Shown: positions 1 through 8,688 of the stretch, piece by piece | How the letters are laid out: each line of letters opens with the position of its first letter | How positions within the stretch are numbered: the first letter of the stretch is position 1 | Source of the DNA: Coleofasciculaceae cyanobacterium | Lineage (GTDB): Bacteria > Cyanobacteriota > Cyanobacteriia > Cyanobacteriales > Xenococcaceae | Assembly (NCBI GenBank): GCA_036703275.1 | Contig: DATNPK010000098.1 | Location: 62,001 to 126,000 of the forward strand | Direction of reading: 5' to 3' | DNA: 64,000 nt | Program-made: the position numbers and the translations under genes | Notes under the pieces: generated by a model | Databases searched by the model: none | What the model saw: the letters and a program-made list of their open reading frames with translations, nothing else | Told to the model about the DNA's origin: nothing

Positions 1-831
1 TTCTGCTTGAGCGATCGCCGAATGAGTATTGGCAACTCTGGCTTCTGCTTGAGCAATCTCTTCGATACGGCTGCCCGCCTGTAGCTCATCCAACCTAGCT
101 TGAGCCTGATTAACTGCTCCCTCTGCCTGTATTTTTTCGGCACTTAAAACTCTGTTGCTTAATTTAGCCAGCATTTGTCCTTGATTGACATAATCGCCAC
201 GTTCTACTACTATATCGGTAATTTGTAATCCTGCTGCTTGGGACATCACAGGCGTTTTTTCATATGCTGTGACTGTTCCAGAGACATTCAAGGTACTGTT
301 AATATCTGTGTTTGTTACTTCCGTAACTGTTACTGTCTGGGCAGGTGCAGTATTATTAACTGTAGTTAATTCTGATTCTCTGGGGTTAGCTGCTGTCTGG
401 GGAGAAAATATCCGAGTTGCTCCCAAAGTCAGTAAAATGCCCAAGCCGATTCCAATCGACAAGCCTTGTTTACCTAAAAATGACGCTGATTTTGAGTTAG
501 AAGTATGGTCTAAAGACAATTCTTTTGTCAGGCTCGGCTGTGACGACTCAACCAATTTGTTAGCTGTTAAAAGTACTGGCTGCGGTTCAAATTCGTCAGC
601 TGTATAATCTAACAGGTAAAATCGATCTTCAATTTCTGTAATGTATACTGCCTTTTTAAGAATCAAGCCTGACTTGACCGATGGACATACCAAGTTGGGA
701 AAATTTTGCTCGGCGCAGGCATTTTCTAAAGCGATACTGTCGAAATTGCTAAATAGTTTATCAATCACCTCGCTATCTCGGGCCAAGTCGAATTCTTCTG
801 GTTTATGATTTAGATCGGGTTTGGAGTTCAC
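1..831 (-). CDS. HlyD/RND-type membrane-fusion (periplasmic adaptor) protein, 3' end outside window
   Basis: My translation of the complement is open from a GTG at 831 to the window edge (277 codons), so the gene is partial and its C-terminus is missing. Residues 1-115 or so form an N-terminal region ahead of one membrane segment (about 125-143, GLSIGIGLGILLTLGATRIF). After it comes the adaptor core: a beta-barrel/lipoyl-like stretch (GTVTAYEKTPVMSQ, then ITDIVVERGDYVNQGQMLAKL) and the start of a long Ala/Gln/Glu-rich coiled-coil hairpin. Proteins of this family bridge an inner-membrane ABC or RND transporter to the outer membrane, and the partner pump is probably just left of the window. The long soluble region before the membrane segment is unusual for the family. 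The family is clear; the substrate is unknown. Confidence 0.8.
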   Translation of the reverse strand, partial: MNSKPDLNHKPEEFDLARDSEVIDKLFSNFDSIALENACAEQNFPNLVCPSVKSGLILKKAVYITEIEDRFYLLDYTADEFEPQPVLLTANKLVESSQPSLTKELSLDHTSNSKSASFLGKQGLSIGIGLGILLTLGATRIFSPQTAANPRESELTTVNNTAPAQTVTVTEVTNTDINSTLNVSGTVTAYEKTPVMSQAAGLQITDIVVERGDYVNQGQMLAKLSNRVLSAEKIQAEGAVNQAQARLDELQAGSRIEEIAQAEARVANTHSAIAQAE

Positions 832-1220
832 GATTTTTATAAAAATTCTAGTTAGTTTAATAAATTTAATTGGTAAATTGTGGCAATTTAGTTGATAATT
901 GCGCAAAATTTAGTCAAAAGCAACGGACTGGTTAAACAATTAAAATAAAATTGGAAATTTTTGTTAAATAAAGAGTTAGAAGTGTCACAGGCAAAATAGT
1001 AAATGCTAATCTATTAAGACGAAGTAAGCTTTTGCCTGTCTAAAATTGAGTTGAGAAAAATCAAAATTTTGATGTTCACTCAGAATTTTTAAACACTGAT
1101 TCTCTGTTATTGTGACGGCAGTTATTAAGCTATTTAAAGTTTTTTTTCTCATGTCTCATCATTTGCTTCTTCGTTGTTCCGATTAAAAGTCCTTTTTAGC
1201 CGATCGCGGGAGTCGGAACT
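832..1220. other. intergenic region, AT-rich
   Basis: This 389-base gap lies between two divergent genes, so it should hold the promoters of both. I see no RNA gene, repeat or convincing operator in it. Confidence 0.5.
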
Positions 1221-1505
1221 ATGGAATCATTACCCAATTGCACCAGCGCCAACTTTGAACAGGCTGCTTTAGCCAAATTCCGTTCATTAGTAAGCTTTCT
1301 ACCCCAAGATAGCAAAATTTTTCGCGAACCATGGGGTCGTTCGACGGTTTTATGCCTAGATTTTGAAAATTGTCCGCATTTGTTTGACGTAGACCAAGAG
1401 CAAGATCGTCTAATATCTCAAGCGATCGCCAGGTTAGGTTTAGCCAACTCGATGACATTTCGCATTGGCAGCAAAACTATCGGCTGGAAGCAAGTTAAAC
1501 CATAA
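1221..1505 (+). CDS. small conserved hypothetical protein
   Basis: 94 residues starting with an ATG. It has no signal peptide or membrane segment, and it looks like a small soluble alpha/beta protein (VLCLDFENCPHLFDVDQEQD, then a C-terminal MTFRIGSKTIGWKQVKP). The spacing of hydrophobic residues and two HIP1-type GCGATCGC sites in or near the frame fit a real gene, whereas the overlapping reverse frame has no such pattern. It stands alone, divergent from the adaptor gene on its left and convergent with the kinase gene on its right. I do not recognise a named family. Confidence 0.6.
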   Translation: MESLPNCTSANFEQAALAKFRSLVSFLPQDSKIFREPWGRSTVLCLDFENCPHLFDVDQEQDRLISQAIARLGLANSMTFRIGSKTIGWKQVKP

Positions 1506-1619
1506 TTGTCAGCAGGCTAAGCAATAATTTGACAGCATAGATCTGAGCAAATCGTTATTAACCATAGCTCAGCGTAAATTCCCAATTGATAATGTAATTT
1601 GAGCGATTACAGACTACGA

Positions 1620-2555
1620 TTAATATGCAGCTTTAAGCATATGATATGTAATCAGCAGTTGAGTTAAAGCTAGAGGATAACTTTGTAGAGTTTCTCCTGT
1701 AGTCCCCGTTACTTTTCCTAATTCTTGATTTCCTTCTAGACTACAAAATTGACCTAGGTAAGGTACTTCGTTACACATCATTTTTTCTAGTTCTCTTACT
1801 TGTTCTAAATTTGCATGTCCGTCTATTTCTAAAATGTCTACAGGTTTGCCCATATCGCGACTCAAGCCCAAACGGATAGCTGCCCCTAAATGATTTCCTT
1901 CTGCGTTAAGAATGGTATTTAACTCTGGATGGGGAATTGTGGGACGCAAAATTAAATTGGCATTGAGTAACAGGTTGTCGCCATTGAGATCGGTTTCGTC
2001 GGGAGGATAAAAAGACACAATCATATCTGCCCATTGGCGTTGAGGACGAATAAAAGCTTCTGAATCTGGCTCTCTTTGACGTAGCTGATCTAACACCTGT
2101 GATTTGTCATAACCTCTTTTACGAGTGTCGCGTCTTACCTTCCAGGCTGCACGTAAAGATTCTGGAGGAGCTAGATAAGTTTTAACATCATAACTGTTGC
2201 GCATTTGAGAGGTAGAGTATCCTAGCAAACCTTCTACAATGACGTATTTACGAGGTTCGATATATTCTGGAGGGTCAAAAGCACCTGTGCTGTGATTGTA
2301 AATAGGCTTGAGAATTGCTTGCCCTGCTCGCAGCAAAGCTAGATGCTGTTCAATAATGTCTAAATAATTACAGTCGGGATGAAGTGCTGAAATTCCCATT
2401 TTTGCTCTCTGGGCGCGGTCATAACGATGATAATCATCGGTACAGATGATGGTGACATTATCTGTCCCCAATATCTGAGCAATTCCCTTGGTTAAAGTAG
2501 TTTTACCTGCTGCACTGTCACCAACTATGCCAAGAATAATATTTTTTTCGTTCAT
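1620..2555 (-). CDS. phosphoribulokinase/uridine kinase-family protein (PRK-like paralogue)
   Basis: 311 residues with a P-loop at about 12-20 (GDSAAGKTT), followed by CTDDYHRYDR and EGLLGYSTSQMRNSYDVKTYLAPP, the nucleotide- and ribulose-5-phosphate-binding order of phosphoribulokinases. PRK phosphorylates ribulose 5-phosphate in the Calvin cycle. The Calvin-cycle PRK of cyanobacteria has a cysteine in the P-loop (GDSGCGKST) as part of the thioredoxin-regulated pair. Here that position is Ala16, so redox control through that pair is not possible. This suggests a second, differently regulated PRK-like kinase rather than the main enzyme. The C-terminal half (DMGKPVDILEIDGHANLEQV) is also divergent. 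Substrate not proven. Confidence 0.75.
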   Translation of the reverse strand: MNEKNIILGIVGDSAAGKTTLTKGIAQILGTDNVTIICTDDYHRYDRAQRAKMGISALHPDCNYLDIIEQHLALLRAGQAILKPIYNHSTGAFDPPEYIEPRKYVIVEGLLGYSTSQMRNSYDVKTYLAPPESLRAAWKVRRDTRKRGYDKSQVLDQLRQREPDSEAFIRPQRQWADMIVSFYPPDETDLNGDNLLLNANLILRPTIPHPELNTILNAEGNHLGAAIRLGLSRDMGKPVDILEIDGHANLEQVRELEKMMCNEVPYLGQFCSLEGNQELGKVTGTTGETLQSYPLALTQLLITYHMLKAAY

Positions 2556-2653
2556 GCATTTCTCCTTCCAGGGAATTATCGCTCAAACATAGGATATATC
2601 GAAAGAGTAACAGTTGTAAAACCTAATATTTCTCAAATGCAAAGCTAAACATC

Positions 2654-2693
2654 AAAAAAGAGACGCAGCAGTTTAGTTGAGCTTTACGTCTCT
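2654..2693 (-). terminator. Rho-independent terminator after mraY
   Basis: On the minus strand AGAGACG and CGTCTCT form a stem with a loop of about 21 bases and are followed by a run of T (the A-run at 2654-2659). It lies about 30 bases past the mraY stop codon. Confidence 0.7.
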
Positions 2694-2723
2694 AAAATAA
2701 ATTTAATTATTGAAATAATAAAA

Positions 2724-3839
2724 TTAGCGAAATAGGTAAGCGATCGCCACTAACAAAACATTAGCTAAATAAAACACTCCTACAACCTGAGTTTCACTCC
2801 AGCCACTTAGCTCGAAGTGATGATGAATAGGAGCCATTTTAAATAGGCGTTTTCCTGTACCGTCGGCTGCTTTTGTCGCCTTGAAGTAACTAACCTGAGC
2901 AATGACGGAAAGAGATTCGACAAAAAAAACGCCACTGATTAGGAACAATGCCCAAAGATTCTCGCTACTAAGTCCAACTGCTGCCAACGCACCACCCAAA
3001 GCTAGAGAACCAGTATCTCCCATAAATACTACGGCGGGGTTACGATTATGAACTAAAAACCCTAGACAGCCACCACTAAGACAAGCGCAAAAAATAGCTA
3101 AATCGGGGCGATCTCGTCCCAGAATTGCCCCTAGTCCCAAGAAGGCGATCGCTCCTGTTCCCGCAGCCAATCCATCGACTCCATCTGTTAAGTTAGTGGC
3201 GTTGCTTTCGGCAGTTAGCACAAATATCGCCAACGGTAAAAAAAGCCACCCCAAGGACAAGGTTAATCCCCCTGGAAGATTAACGTTAGTGATAGAAGCA
3301 GATTCGTGCCACCAGAGCCAAAGCGCAAAAAATACGCCAAATGCTACCTGTAGCGTTAGCTTCATGCGGGGAGAGATTCCCTTATTAGACTTACGGCGTA
3401 ATACCTGCCAGTCATCAATCCAGCCAATTAAGCCATAACTTAAAGTCATCAGGCATACGGCAATCAGTTCTGGCGAGATAGCTGTTGAGAGTCCAGCGAA
3501 ATTGACCCATAACAAAGATAAAATTACTGCTGCTGGAACAAAAAAAATCCCACCCATCGTGGGAGTTCCAGCTTTTTTTAAATGAGCTTGAGGGCCATCT
3601 TCCTGAACAACCTGACCCGTCTTGAGCCTAGTCAAAATGGGGACGATCGCTATACCCAACAAGGCGCTAATTAAAGTACAGGTTAGCAAAGGAAACAACA
3701 GCAGTCCGAATCGATTAATTGAAATAGAGGTATATTCAAAAGCGATCGCGCTTAAAGTTAAAATGCAGCTCAGAGCAATCAGTAAAATTTTACCTGAAGG
3801 ATCGATTAATTTCTTTGTAGAAAATGACTTAACATTCAC
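2724..3839 (-). CDS. mraY: phospho-N-acetylmuramoyl-pentapeptide-transferase
   Basis: 371 residues with about ten membrane helices. MraY transfers phospho-MurNAc-pentapeptide from UDP to undecaprenyl phosphate, making lipid I in the inner membrane for peptidoglycan synthesis. Visible signatures are KKAGTPTMGGIFF near residue 90, the catalytic acidic patches GLIGWIDDWQ and NATNLTDGVDGLAAG, VFMGDTGSLALGG, and the C-terminal APIHHHFELSGWSE. The gene stands alone rather than in a mur/fts cluster, which is normal for cyanobacteria. A terminator hairpin follows it. Confidence 0.97.
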   Translation of the reverse strand: MNVKSFSTKKLIDPSGKILLIALSCILTLSAIAFEYTSISINRFGLLLFPLLTCTLISALLGIAIVPILTRLKTGQVVQEDGPQAHLKKAGTPTMGGIFFVPAAVILSLLWVNFAGLSTAISPELIAVCLMTLSYGLIGWIDDWQVLRRKSNKGISPRMKLTLQVAFGVFFALWLWWHESASITNVNLPGGLTLSLGWLFLPLAIFVLTAESNATNLTDGVDGLAAGTGAIAFLGLGAILGRDRPDLAIFCACLSGGCLGFLVHNRNPAVVFMGDTGSLALGGALAAVGLSSENLWALFLISGVFFVESLSVIAQVSYFKATKAADGTGKRLFKMAPIHHHFELSGWSETQVVGVFYLANVLLVAIAYLFR

Positions 3840-3968
3840 AATTAAATTACGTCAGATTATTGAAAAGATTACTCGTTAAGAATGAGCGATTGTCAGAACT
3901 ACTAGCTGAATCAGCAGAGAAAAAGCTTGGTTTATTTGCTTTTCCCTGTCAATATTTGTGGGACTTAA

Positions 3969-4187
3969 TTAATCGTCAGTATCATCAATAAAGTCGTCAT
4001 CCTCACCGTCCATTAATACATCTAAATCATCTTCAGCTTTAACTTTTTCGGTTTCTATGGTTTCACGAGGAATCAAACGATTATTCGCTTTTAACCAATC
4101 TAAAAGCGAAGCTTCTTGTTTTAAAGGAATTACGATTGCTGGTTCGTAACGAGGTTCCTGAACCAAAGCAGGGTTTTTATTTTCCAT
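3969..4187 (-). CDS. small acidic cyanobacterial protein, DUF3134-like
   Basis: 72 residues. The N-terminal half, with EPRYEPAIVIPLKQEASLLD and WLKANNRLIPRE, resembles the cyanobacterial DUF3134 family as I remember it. The C-terminal 20 residues are almost all Asp and Glu (LDVLMDGEDDDFIDDTDD). It has no membrane segment and no catalytic motif. Function unknown; the acidic tail suggests a protein-binding or charge-shielding role, which is inference. It is transcribed in the same direction as mraY but from about 130 bases upstream of it, so cotranscription is possible. Confidence 0.75.
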   Translation of the reverse strand: MENKNPALVQEPRYEPAIVIPLKQEASLLDWLKANNRLIPRETIETEKVKAEDDLDVLMDGEDDDFIDDTDD

Positions 4188-4819
4188 AATTTAAACTCGT
4201 CTTTTTGACTGTACCTATAACGATCTTATCTGCTAAAACAAAATTAACCTATAGCAATTTTAAATTTGCGGTCTGTCACTCTGTATTAACACTGTGTACC
4301 AATATAGTCTAGCTTATGCAATTTACTGTAACTTTTATCAAGATTTTAGATAGTATATTTTTAAGACCGATTCATATTTTTGCAACACATATCTAAATGC
4401 CTAGTTCAATAAATTTAATTTTCACCAAAAACTAGAATTTAAGTCTAGCTGATTTGATTTTGCCAGCCACAAAATTCGACTGATATCGTCAAAGAGTTAG
4501 TAGATAGTTTGATGCATTGCTATCAAAACGCAAATACTAAGCTAATATACTGCCTAGTATTCAACATAATTAGCAATTAAAGCAATCGTCTGATTCCTAG
4601 TAAACAAGTTGGTGTCAATGGTAGCCTGACACGCAAAAGTATACAATATACGTCTTAACTATCAGCCATGCTGAAATACTTAAATGTTCACATTGATGTT
4701 GACTAAAGACGACTATTAGCGGTTCGGTTTTTGCTAAAATTACGATTTTGCCATACGAGTTTTTTATCAATTTTAATTTAGTTGCCAGATCATATTTTTG
4801 TCTTAGAGGCTATCTGCTT
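4188..4819. other. long intergenic region, no gene seen
   Basis: 632 bases between divergent genes, strongly AT-rich. An open frame reaches back to 4748 ahead of lepB, but the extra 24 codons lack a start with a ribosome-binding site. I see no RNA gene or repeat here. Confidence 0.5.
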
Positions 4820-5398
4820 ATGACCGAAAAAGAAGAAAATCCCATAGTTGAACTCTTAAAAACCATAGTATCGGCGGCTATTTTGGCATTTGGGATTCGT
4901 GCCTGTGTTGCAGAAGCTCGTTACATTCCATCTGAGTCTATGCTTCCGACGCTAGAAATTGACGATCGCTTAATCATTGAGAAAATTAGCTATCGCTTCC
5001 GTAAGCCAGAAAGAGGAGATGTCGTAGTTTTTTCTCCTACAGACACTTTGAAAGAAGAAGATTACAAAGAAGCTTTTATTAAAAGAGTCATCGGCATACC
5101 AGGAGACATTGTAGAGGTCAAAAATAATAGTGTATACGTCAATAATCAAAAGCTGACTGAAAAATACATTCTCAATCCTCCTAATTATGATTACGGTCCA
5201 GTTAAAGTACCTGAAGGCGAATACTTGGTTTTAGGTGACAATCGCAATAACAGCTATGATTCTCATTACTGGGGATTTGTTCCCCTAGAAAATCTTATTG
5301 GTCGCGCCGCATTTCGCTTTTGGCCGCCTGAGCGATTAGGTTCTCTCGATCCTCAGCCTCTTTATCCTGAACAGAAAAAATCAAATCCAGCTTTGTAG
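4820..5398 (+). CDS. lepB: signal peptidase I
   Basis: 192 residues from the ATG at 4820, which has AGAGG ten bases upstream; the frame is open further upstream but without support. Signal peptidase I cleaves signal peptides of exported proteins at the outer face of the cytoplasmic (and thylakoid) membrane. One membrane segment (about 11-28) precedes the nucleophile Ser40 in PSESMLPTL. The general base Lys88 lies in FIKRVIGIPGD, and the box GDNRNNSYDSHYWG follows. The length is usual for cyanobacterial LepB. It faces prs tail to tail. Confidence 0.95.
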   Translation: MTEKEENPIVELLKTIVSAAILAFGIRACVAEARYIPSESMLPTLEIDDRLIIEKISYRFRKPERGDVVVFSPTDTLKEEDYKEAFIKRVIGIPGDIVEVKNNSVYVNNQKLTEKYILNPPNYDYGPVKVPEGEYLVLGDNRNNSYDSHYWGFVPLENLIGRAAFRFWPPERLGSLDPQPLYPEQKKSNPAL

Positions 5399-5431
5399 TC
5401 GAATCTAGACTCAAGCTGATAAATATAAATG

Positions 5432-5468
5432 CTCCTGCTATCTTTAATAATTTAATTAAACGCAGGAG
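5432..5468. terminator. possible shared terminator between lepB and prs
   Basis: CTCCTGC (5432-5438) and GCAGGAG (5462-5468) can pair around a 23-base AT-rich loop in the convergent spacer. There is no clear T-run, so this is only a weak candidate. Confidence 0.35.
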
Positions 5469-5491
5469 TAATTCACCAAAAATCAGCTTAA

Positions 5492-6490
5492 TCAATGGAA
5501 CATACTGCTAACAGAACTTGCTTCATGAATACGCCAAATTGCTTCGCCTAAAAGGCTGGCAACTGAAAGTACTGTCAACTGCTCAAACTTTTTAGATTCT
5601 GGAATCGGAATTGTATTCGTAACAATGACTTCTTTAAAAATGCCCTCAGACAATCGAGAAACGGCAGGGTTAGAAAAAACAGCATGAGTAGCACAGGCAT
5701 AAATGTCTTTGGCACCTTCTTTGCGCAACAGTTTGCCTCCTGCGGATAAAGTACCTGCGGTATCGATCATGTCATCTACTAAAACTGCGGTTTTGCCTGC
5801 AACATCACCGATGACGTTCATCACTTCAGCCACATTATGAGCTTGGCGACGTTTATCAATAATTGCTAAGGGAGCATCATTAAGTTTTTTGGCAAATGCC
5901 CTAGCCCTTGCCACACCTCCAACATCAGGAGAAACCACCACCAAATCATTAAGATTCTTAGCTGATAAATACTGTAAAATAGCGGGAGAGCCGTAAACAT
6001 GATCGGTAGGAATATCAAAATATCCTTGAATCTGTGCCGAGTGTAAATCCATGGCTAAAACTCGACTCGCTCCAGCTTCTGTTAGCAAGTTGGCTACCAG
6101 TTTGGCAGTAATAGATTCACGACCAGCGGTTTTGCGATCTGCTCTGGCATAGCCATAATAAGGAATTACAGGAGTAATTTGTCGGGCTGATGCTCGACGA
6201 CAAGCATCAATCATAATCATTAACTCCATGAGATTGTCGTTTCCTGGGTTACAACAGGGCTGAAGCAAATAGACATCCGCTCCGCGAATGGATTCTTGAA
6301 TTTGAACGTAAAGTTCTCCATCAGCAAACCGTTTGCGTATCATTGGACCCAAGTCCATTCCTATATAGCGGGCTACCTCTTTGGCAAGAGGAATATTAGC
6401 AGAACCAGAAAACAATCTAAGACGATTGGAGTCTGATAAGAAGGGAGTCTGCTCCATCGACTGAGGCATTAAGGTAGTACTATGGGTCAC
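5492..6490 (-). CDS. prs: ribose-phosphate pyrophosphokinase
   Basis: 332 residues. It makes PRPP from ribose 5-phosphate and ATP, feeding purine, pyrimidine, histidine, tryptophan and NAD synthesis. Family marks are FADGELYVQIQESIRGADVY, PVIPYYGYARADRK, the PRPP loop VVVSPDVGGVARA and VLVDDMIDTAGTL. The N-terminal 20 residues before RLRLFSGSANIPLA are a common cyanobacterial extension; an in-frame Met at residue 8 or 12 could also be the start. Convergent with lepB. Confidence 0.96.
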   Translation of the reverse strand: MTHSTTLMPQSMEQTPFLSDSNRLRLFSGSANIPLAKEVARYIGMDLGPMIRKRFADGELYVQIQESIRGADVYLLQPCCNPGNDNLMELMIMIDACRRASARQITPVIPYYGYARADRKTAGRESITAKLVANLLTEAGASRVLAMDLHSAQIQGYFDIPTDHVYGSPAILQYLSAKNLNDLVVVSPDVGGVARARAFAKKLNDAPLAIIDKRRQAHNVAEVMNVIGDVAGKTAVLVDDMIDTAGTLSAGGKLLRKEGAKDIYACATHAVFSNPAVSRLSEGIFKEVIVTNTIPIPESKKFEQLTVLSVASLLGEAIWRIHEASSVSSMFH

Positions 6491-6939
6491 GGCAAATATA
6501 TTTAACTTAATTCAGGGCAATATTATCAATACTAGGACTCTTAATATTTGTTGTAGTTTGGGCAGTTAAAATATCAGTGCTCCTAGTTGAACCTAAAAAT
6601 AAAAGTAAAGCTTGCAAAAGTTTAGCTTTATTTAAGATTCATGAACGTCATTTTGTTTATTCTTATACTAAATCTTTATGGTTACATTGTATTTTTTTTG
6701 AGGATGTATAGCATCAGTACATCTTACTACGATGAATAATACCCCGCCCTAAACCGACGGACTTACTTTTGCAGGAGCTTTAGACGCTAGATGATTACGC
6801 CCTCGATCGCAGACTCGGTGTTATTGCTTCAAGAAGTCCTGTTTTTTCAATTTTACTAAGCATTTCTCTTCAATAATATTGGTATTGTAGAACAGTAAGT
6901 ATAAAAAAAGACTAAAGAAAGCTATTTAAACCTCAAATT
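6491..6939. other. intergenic region between prs and bioD
   Basis: 449 bases between divergent genes. The first part is plain AT-rich DNA. Around 6735-6830 there is a more GC-rich stretch (CCCCGCCCTAAACCGACGG) unlike its flanks, which may be a worn mobile-element end, but I cannot support a feature. Confidence 0.4.
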
Positions 6940-7674
6940 ATGACAGCATTATTGATAGCAGGTACTGATACAGATGTCGGTAAAACTTTCATTACGATCG
7001 CTTTAACTACATATTGGCAAAAATATCGTTTAAATCAAAATAGTAACGTTCAAGATATTTTAAGCATATTTAAGCTAATTCAGACTGGCACTGGAGATGT
7101 TGAGTTGTATCACAGTCTATTTGACGATGCTAAAGGGATAGAAATAATTGCTCCGTTACGTTTTGATGCTCCTGTCGCTCCACCCGTCGCTGCTGCCAAG
7201 GAAGGAAAAATCATCGAATTAGGTTCCCTCTGGCAAAAATATAGTGCTGCTATACAAAAATCAGACTTAATAATTTTAGAATCTTTAGGTGGTTTAGGCT
7301 CTCCCGTAACAAATGAATTAATTGTAGGGAATATTGCAGCAGACTGGCGTTTACCTACGGTATTGGTTGTTCCTGTTAAGCTAGGTGCGATCGCCAATGC
7401 TGTGGCTAACGTTGCTCTGGCGCGTAGCCTTAATATTGATTTACGGGGAATTATTCTTAACTGTTCTCAACCCGAAGCGGAGGGGAGAATAGAAGATTTA
7501 ACTCCGAGCGATCTGATTGAGTCTTTGACACAAGTAACAATTATTGGCACTTTGCCTTACATTAAAGACTTGGCAAATAGGGATAATCTGGCTCGAACGG
7601 TTGCTAACTGGGATCTAGAGTTGGTTTTTCCCAAGCCAAAAGTTCATTCTAGAAATACGAAGCTCGGGATTTGA
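6940..7674 (+). CDS. bioD: dethiobiotin synthetase
   Basis: 244 residues starting at ATG. The enzyme closes the ureido ring of dethiobiotin from 7,8-diaminopelargonate, CO2 and ATP, the next-to-last step of biotin synthesis. The P-loop GTDTDVGKT lies at residues 8-16, FKLIQTG follows near 47, and ESLGGLGSPVT near 115 corresponds to the family motif EGAGGxxxP, here in a slightly altered form. The domain PTVLVVPVKLGAIANA near 140 is typical. No other bio genes are adjacent, so the pathway is scattered. Confidence 0.88.
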   Translation: MTALLIAGTDTDVGKTFITIALTTYWQKYRLNQNSNVQDILSIFKLIQTGTGDVELYHSLFDDAKGIEIIAPLRFDAPVAPPVAAAKEGKIIELGSLWQKYSAAIQKSDLIILESLGGLGSPVTNELIVGNIAADWRLPTVLVVPVKLGAIANAVANVALARSLNIDLRGIILNCSQPEAEGRIEDLTPSDLIESLTQVTIIGTLPYIKDLANRDNLARTVANWDLELVFPKPKVHSRNTKLGI

Positions 7675-7717
7675 GGAACACTTTAGCTCGGCTGAAGCAA
7701 TGCAACTTTTGTTCCTC
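7673..7717. terminator. hairpin terminator between bioD and rpsN
   Basis: GAGGAACA (7673-7680, including the bioD stop region) pairs with TGTTCCTC (7710-7717) in a convergent spacer. The T content after it is modest, so it may serve either strand. Confidence 0.45.
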
Positions 7718-7751
7718 TATCCCTTTAATTAGTTAGTTAATAAAATTAAAT

Positions 7752-8054
7752 CTACCAACTAGATTTAACTACACCAGGAAGCAATCCTTCATGCGCCCAT
7801 TCTCTAAGAACGTTACGAGATAAACCAAAATCGCGGTAATAACCTCTGGGTCTACCTGTTAACATACAACGATTGCGCTGGCGAGTAGAAGAGCTATCTC
7901 TAGGTAATCTTTGGATTTGACGGCTAATTTCCAGCTTTTGCGCCGCAGAAGTAGCTGTACGCAGGCTTTCTTTTAATTCTGCTCTTTTATCAGCGTATTT
8001 TTCAATTAAGTGAGCGCGTTTCTTTTCACGCTCTACCATCGCTTTCTTTGCCAT
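7752..8054 (-). CDS. rpsN: 30S ribosomal protein S14
   Basis: 100 residues, the zinc-independent long form of S14: it lacks the paired CxxC ligands of the short form. [20 protein letters not shown] opens the protein and the conserved end is [20 protein letters not shown]14 joins the head of the 30S subunit. As in other cyanobacteria, it lies outside the main ribosomal cluster (here at 53-64 kb). Confidence 0.97.
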   Translation of the reverse strand: MAKKAMVEREKKRAHLIEKYADKRAELKESLRTATSAAQKLEISRQIQRLPRDSSSTRQRNRCMLTGRPRGYYRDFGLSRNVLREWAHEGLLPGVVKSSW

Positions 8055-8339
8055 AAAAATTTATTGATTTTAATGTGAACACACAGTTTCCTAGTATAAC
8101 TCGAACTTGAAGTGGATGTATAATTCTTCAACAGCTTAGATTATTTTCCATTTAAAGCAAACAATCTACATGAAGCTAGTTGAAAATAAGTCATAAGTTC
8201 TTTCGAGTAAGATAGCTGAAAATACTCAAATACTTATTTATTAATAATTATGAGGATTAGCTCTCATTTTCCAATTAAATTTAATATTCGCAAAATTTAC
8301 TTGATAATTTAGTTTATGATCGCACGCTGGTAGATAATC

Positions 8340-8639
8340 ATGAAACAGCCAGAACAATGTTTAAATATGGAAGATATTAGACATGAAATTGATACATTAG
8401 ACCGACAAATAATTGCTGCACTCGGACAGAGATTTGAATATGTCAAAGCCGCAGCTAATTTTAAATCAGATGTAGCAGCAGTAAAAGCGTCGGAAAGATT
8501 TAAAACAATGTTAGAGCAAAGAAGAAAATGGGCAGAAATAGAAAACCTAAACCCTGATGTAATCGAAAAAATCTATAAAGATTTAGTGGAATATTTTATC
8601 CATGAAGAATTGAAAGAATGGAAAAATGATAATCAATAA
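8340..8639 (+). CDS. chorismate mutase-fold protein, PchB-like isochorismate pyruvate-lyase
   Basis: 99 residues, all helical as expected for the AroQ fold. The pattern IRHEIDTLDRQIIAALGQR, then FEYVKAAANFK, then ASERFKTMLEQRRKWAE matches PchB, which splits isochorismate into salicylate and pyruvate, better than housekeeping chorismate mutase. Candidate active-site residues are Arg14, Arg31 and Lys42, following PchB. No pchA/menF or siderophore gene is next to it, so the biological role is open: salicylate synthesis or plain chorismate mutase activity. The gene stands alone with 285 bases of spacer upstream. Confidence 0.75.
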   Translation: MKQPEQCLNMEDIRHEIDTLDRQIIAALGQRFEYVKAAANFKSDVAAVKASERFKTMLEQRRKWAEIENLNPDVIEKIYKDLVEYFIHEELKEWKNDNQ

Positions 8640-8688
8640 AAGAAAGTAAGCTGCAAGCTATTACCAGAGGTAAACTAATTAAGAATTA

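Noticed and set aside
1219-1458. Reverse-strand frame opposite the 94-residue gene
   Set aside because: It lies wholly under the plus-strand gene, with an improbable Trp-rich composition and no start signal.
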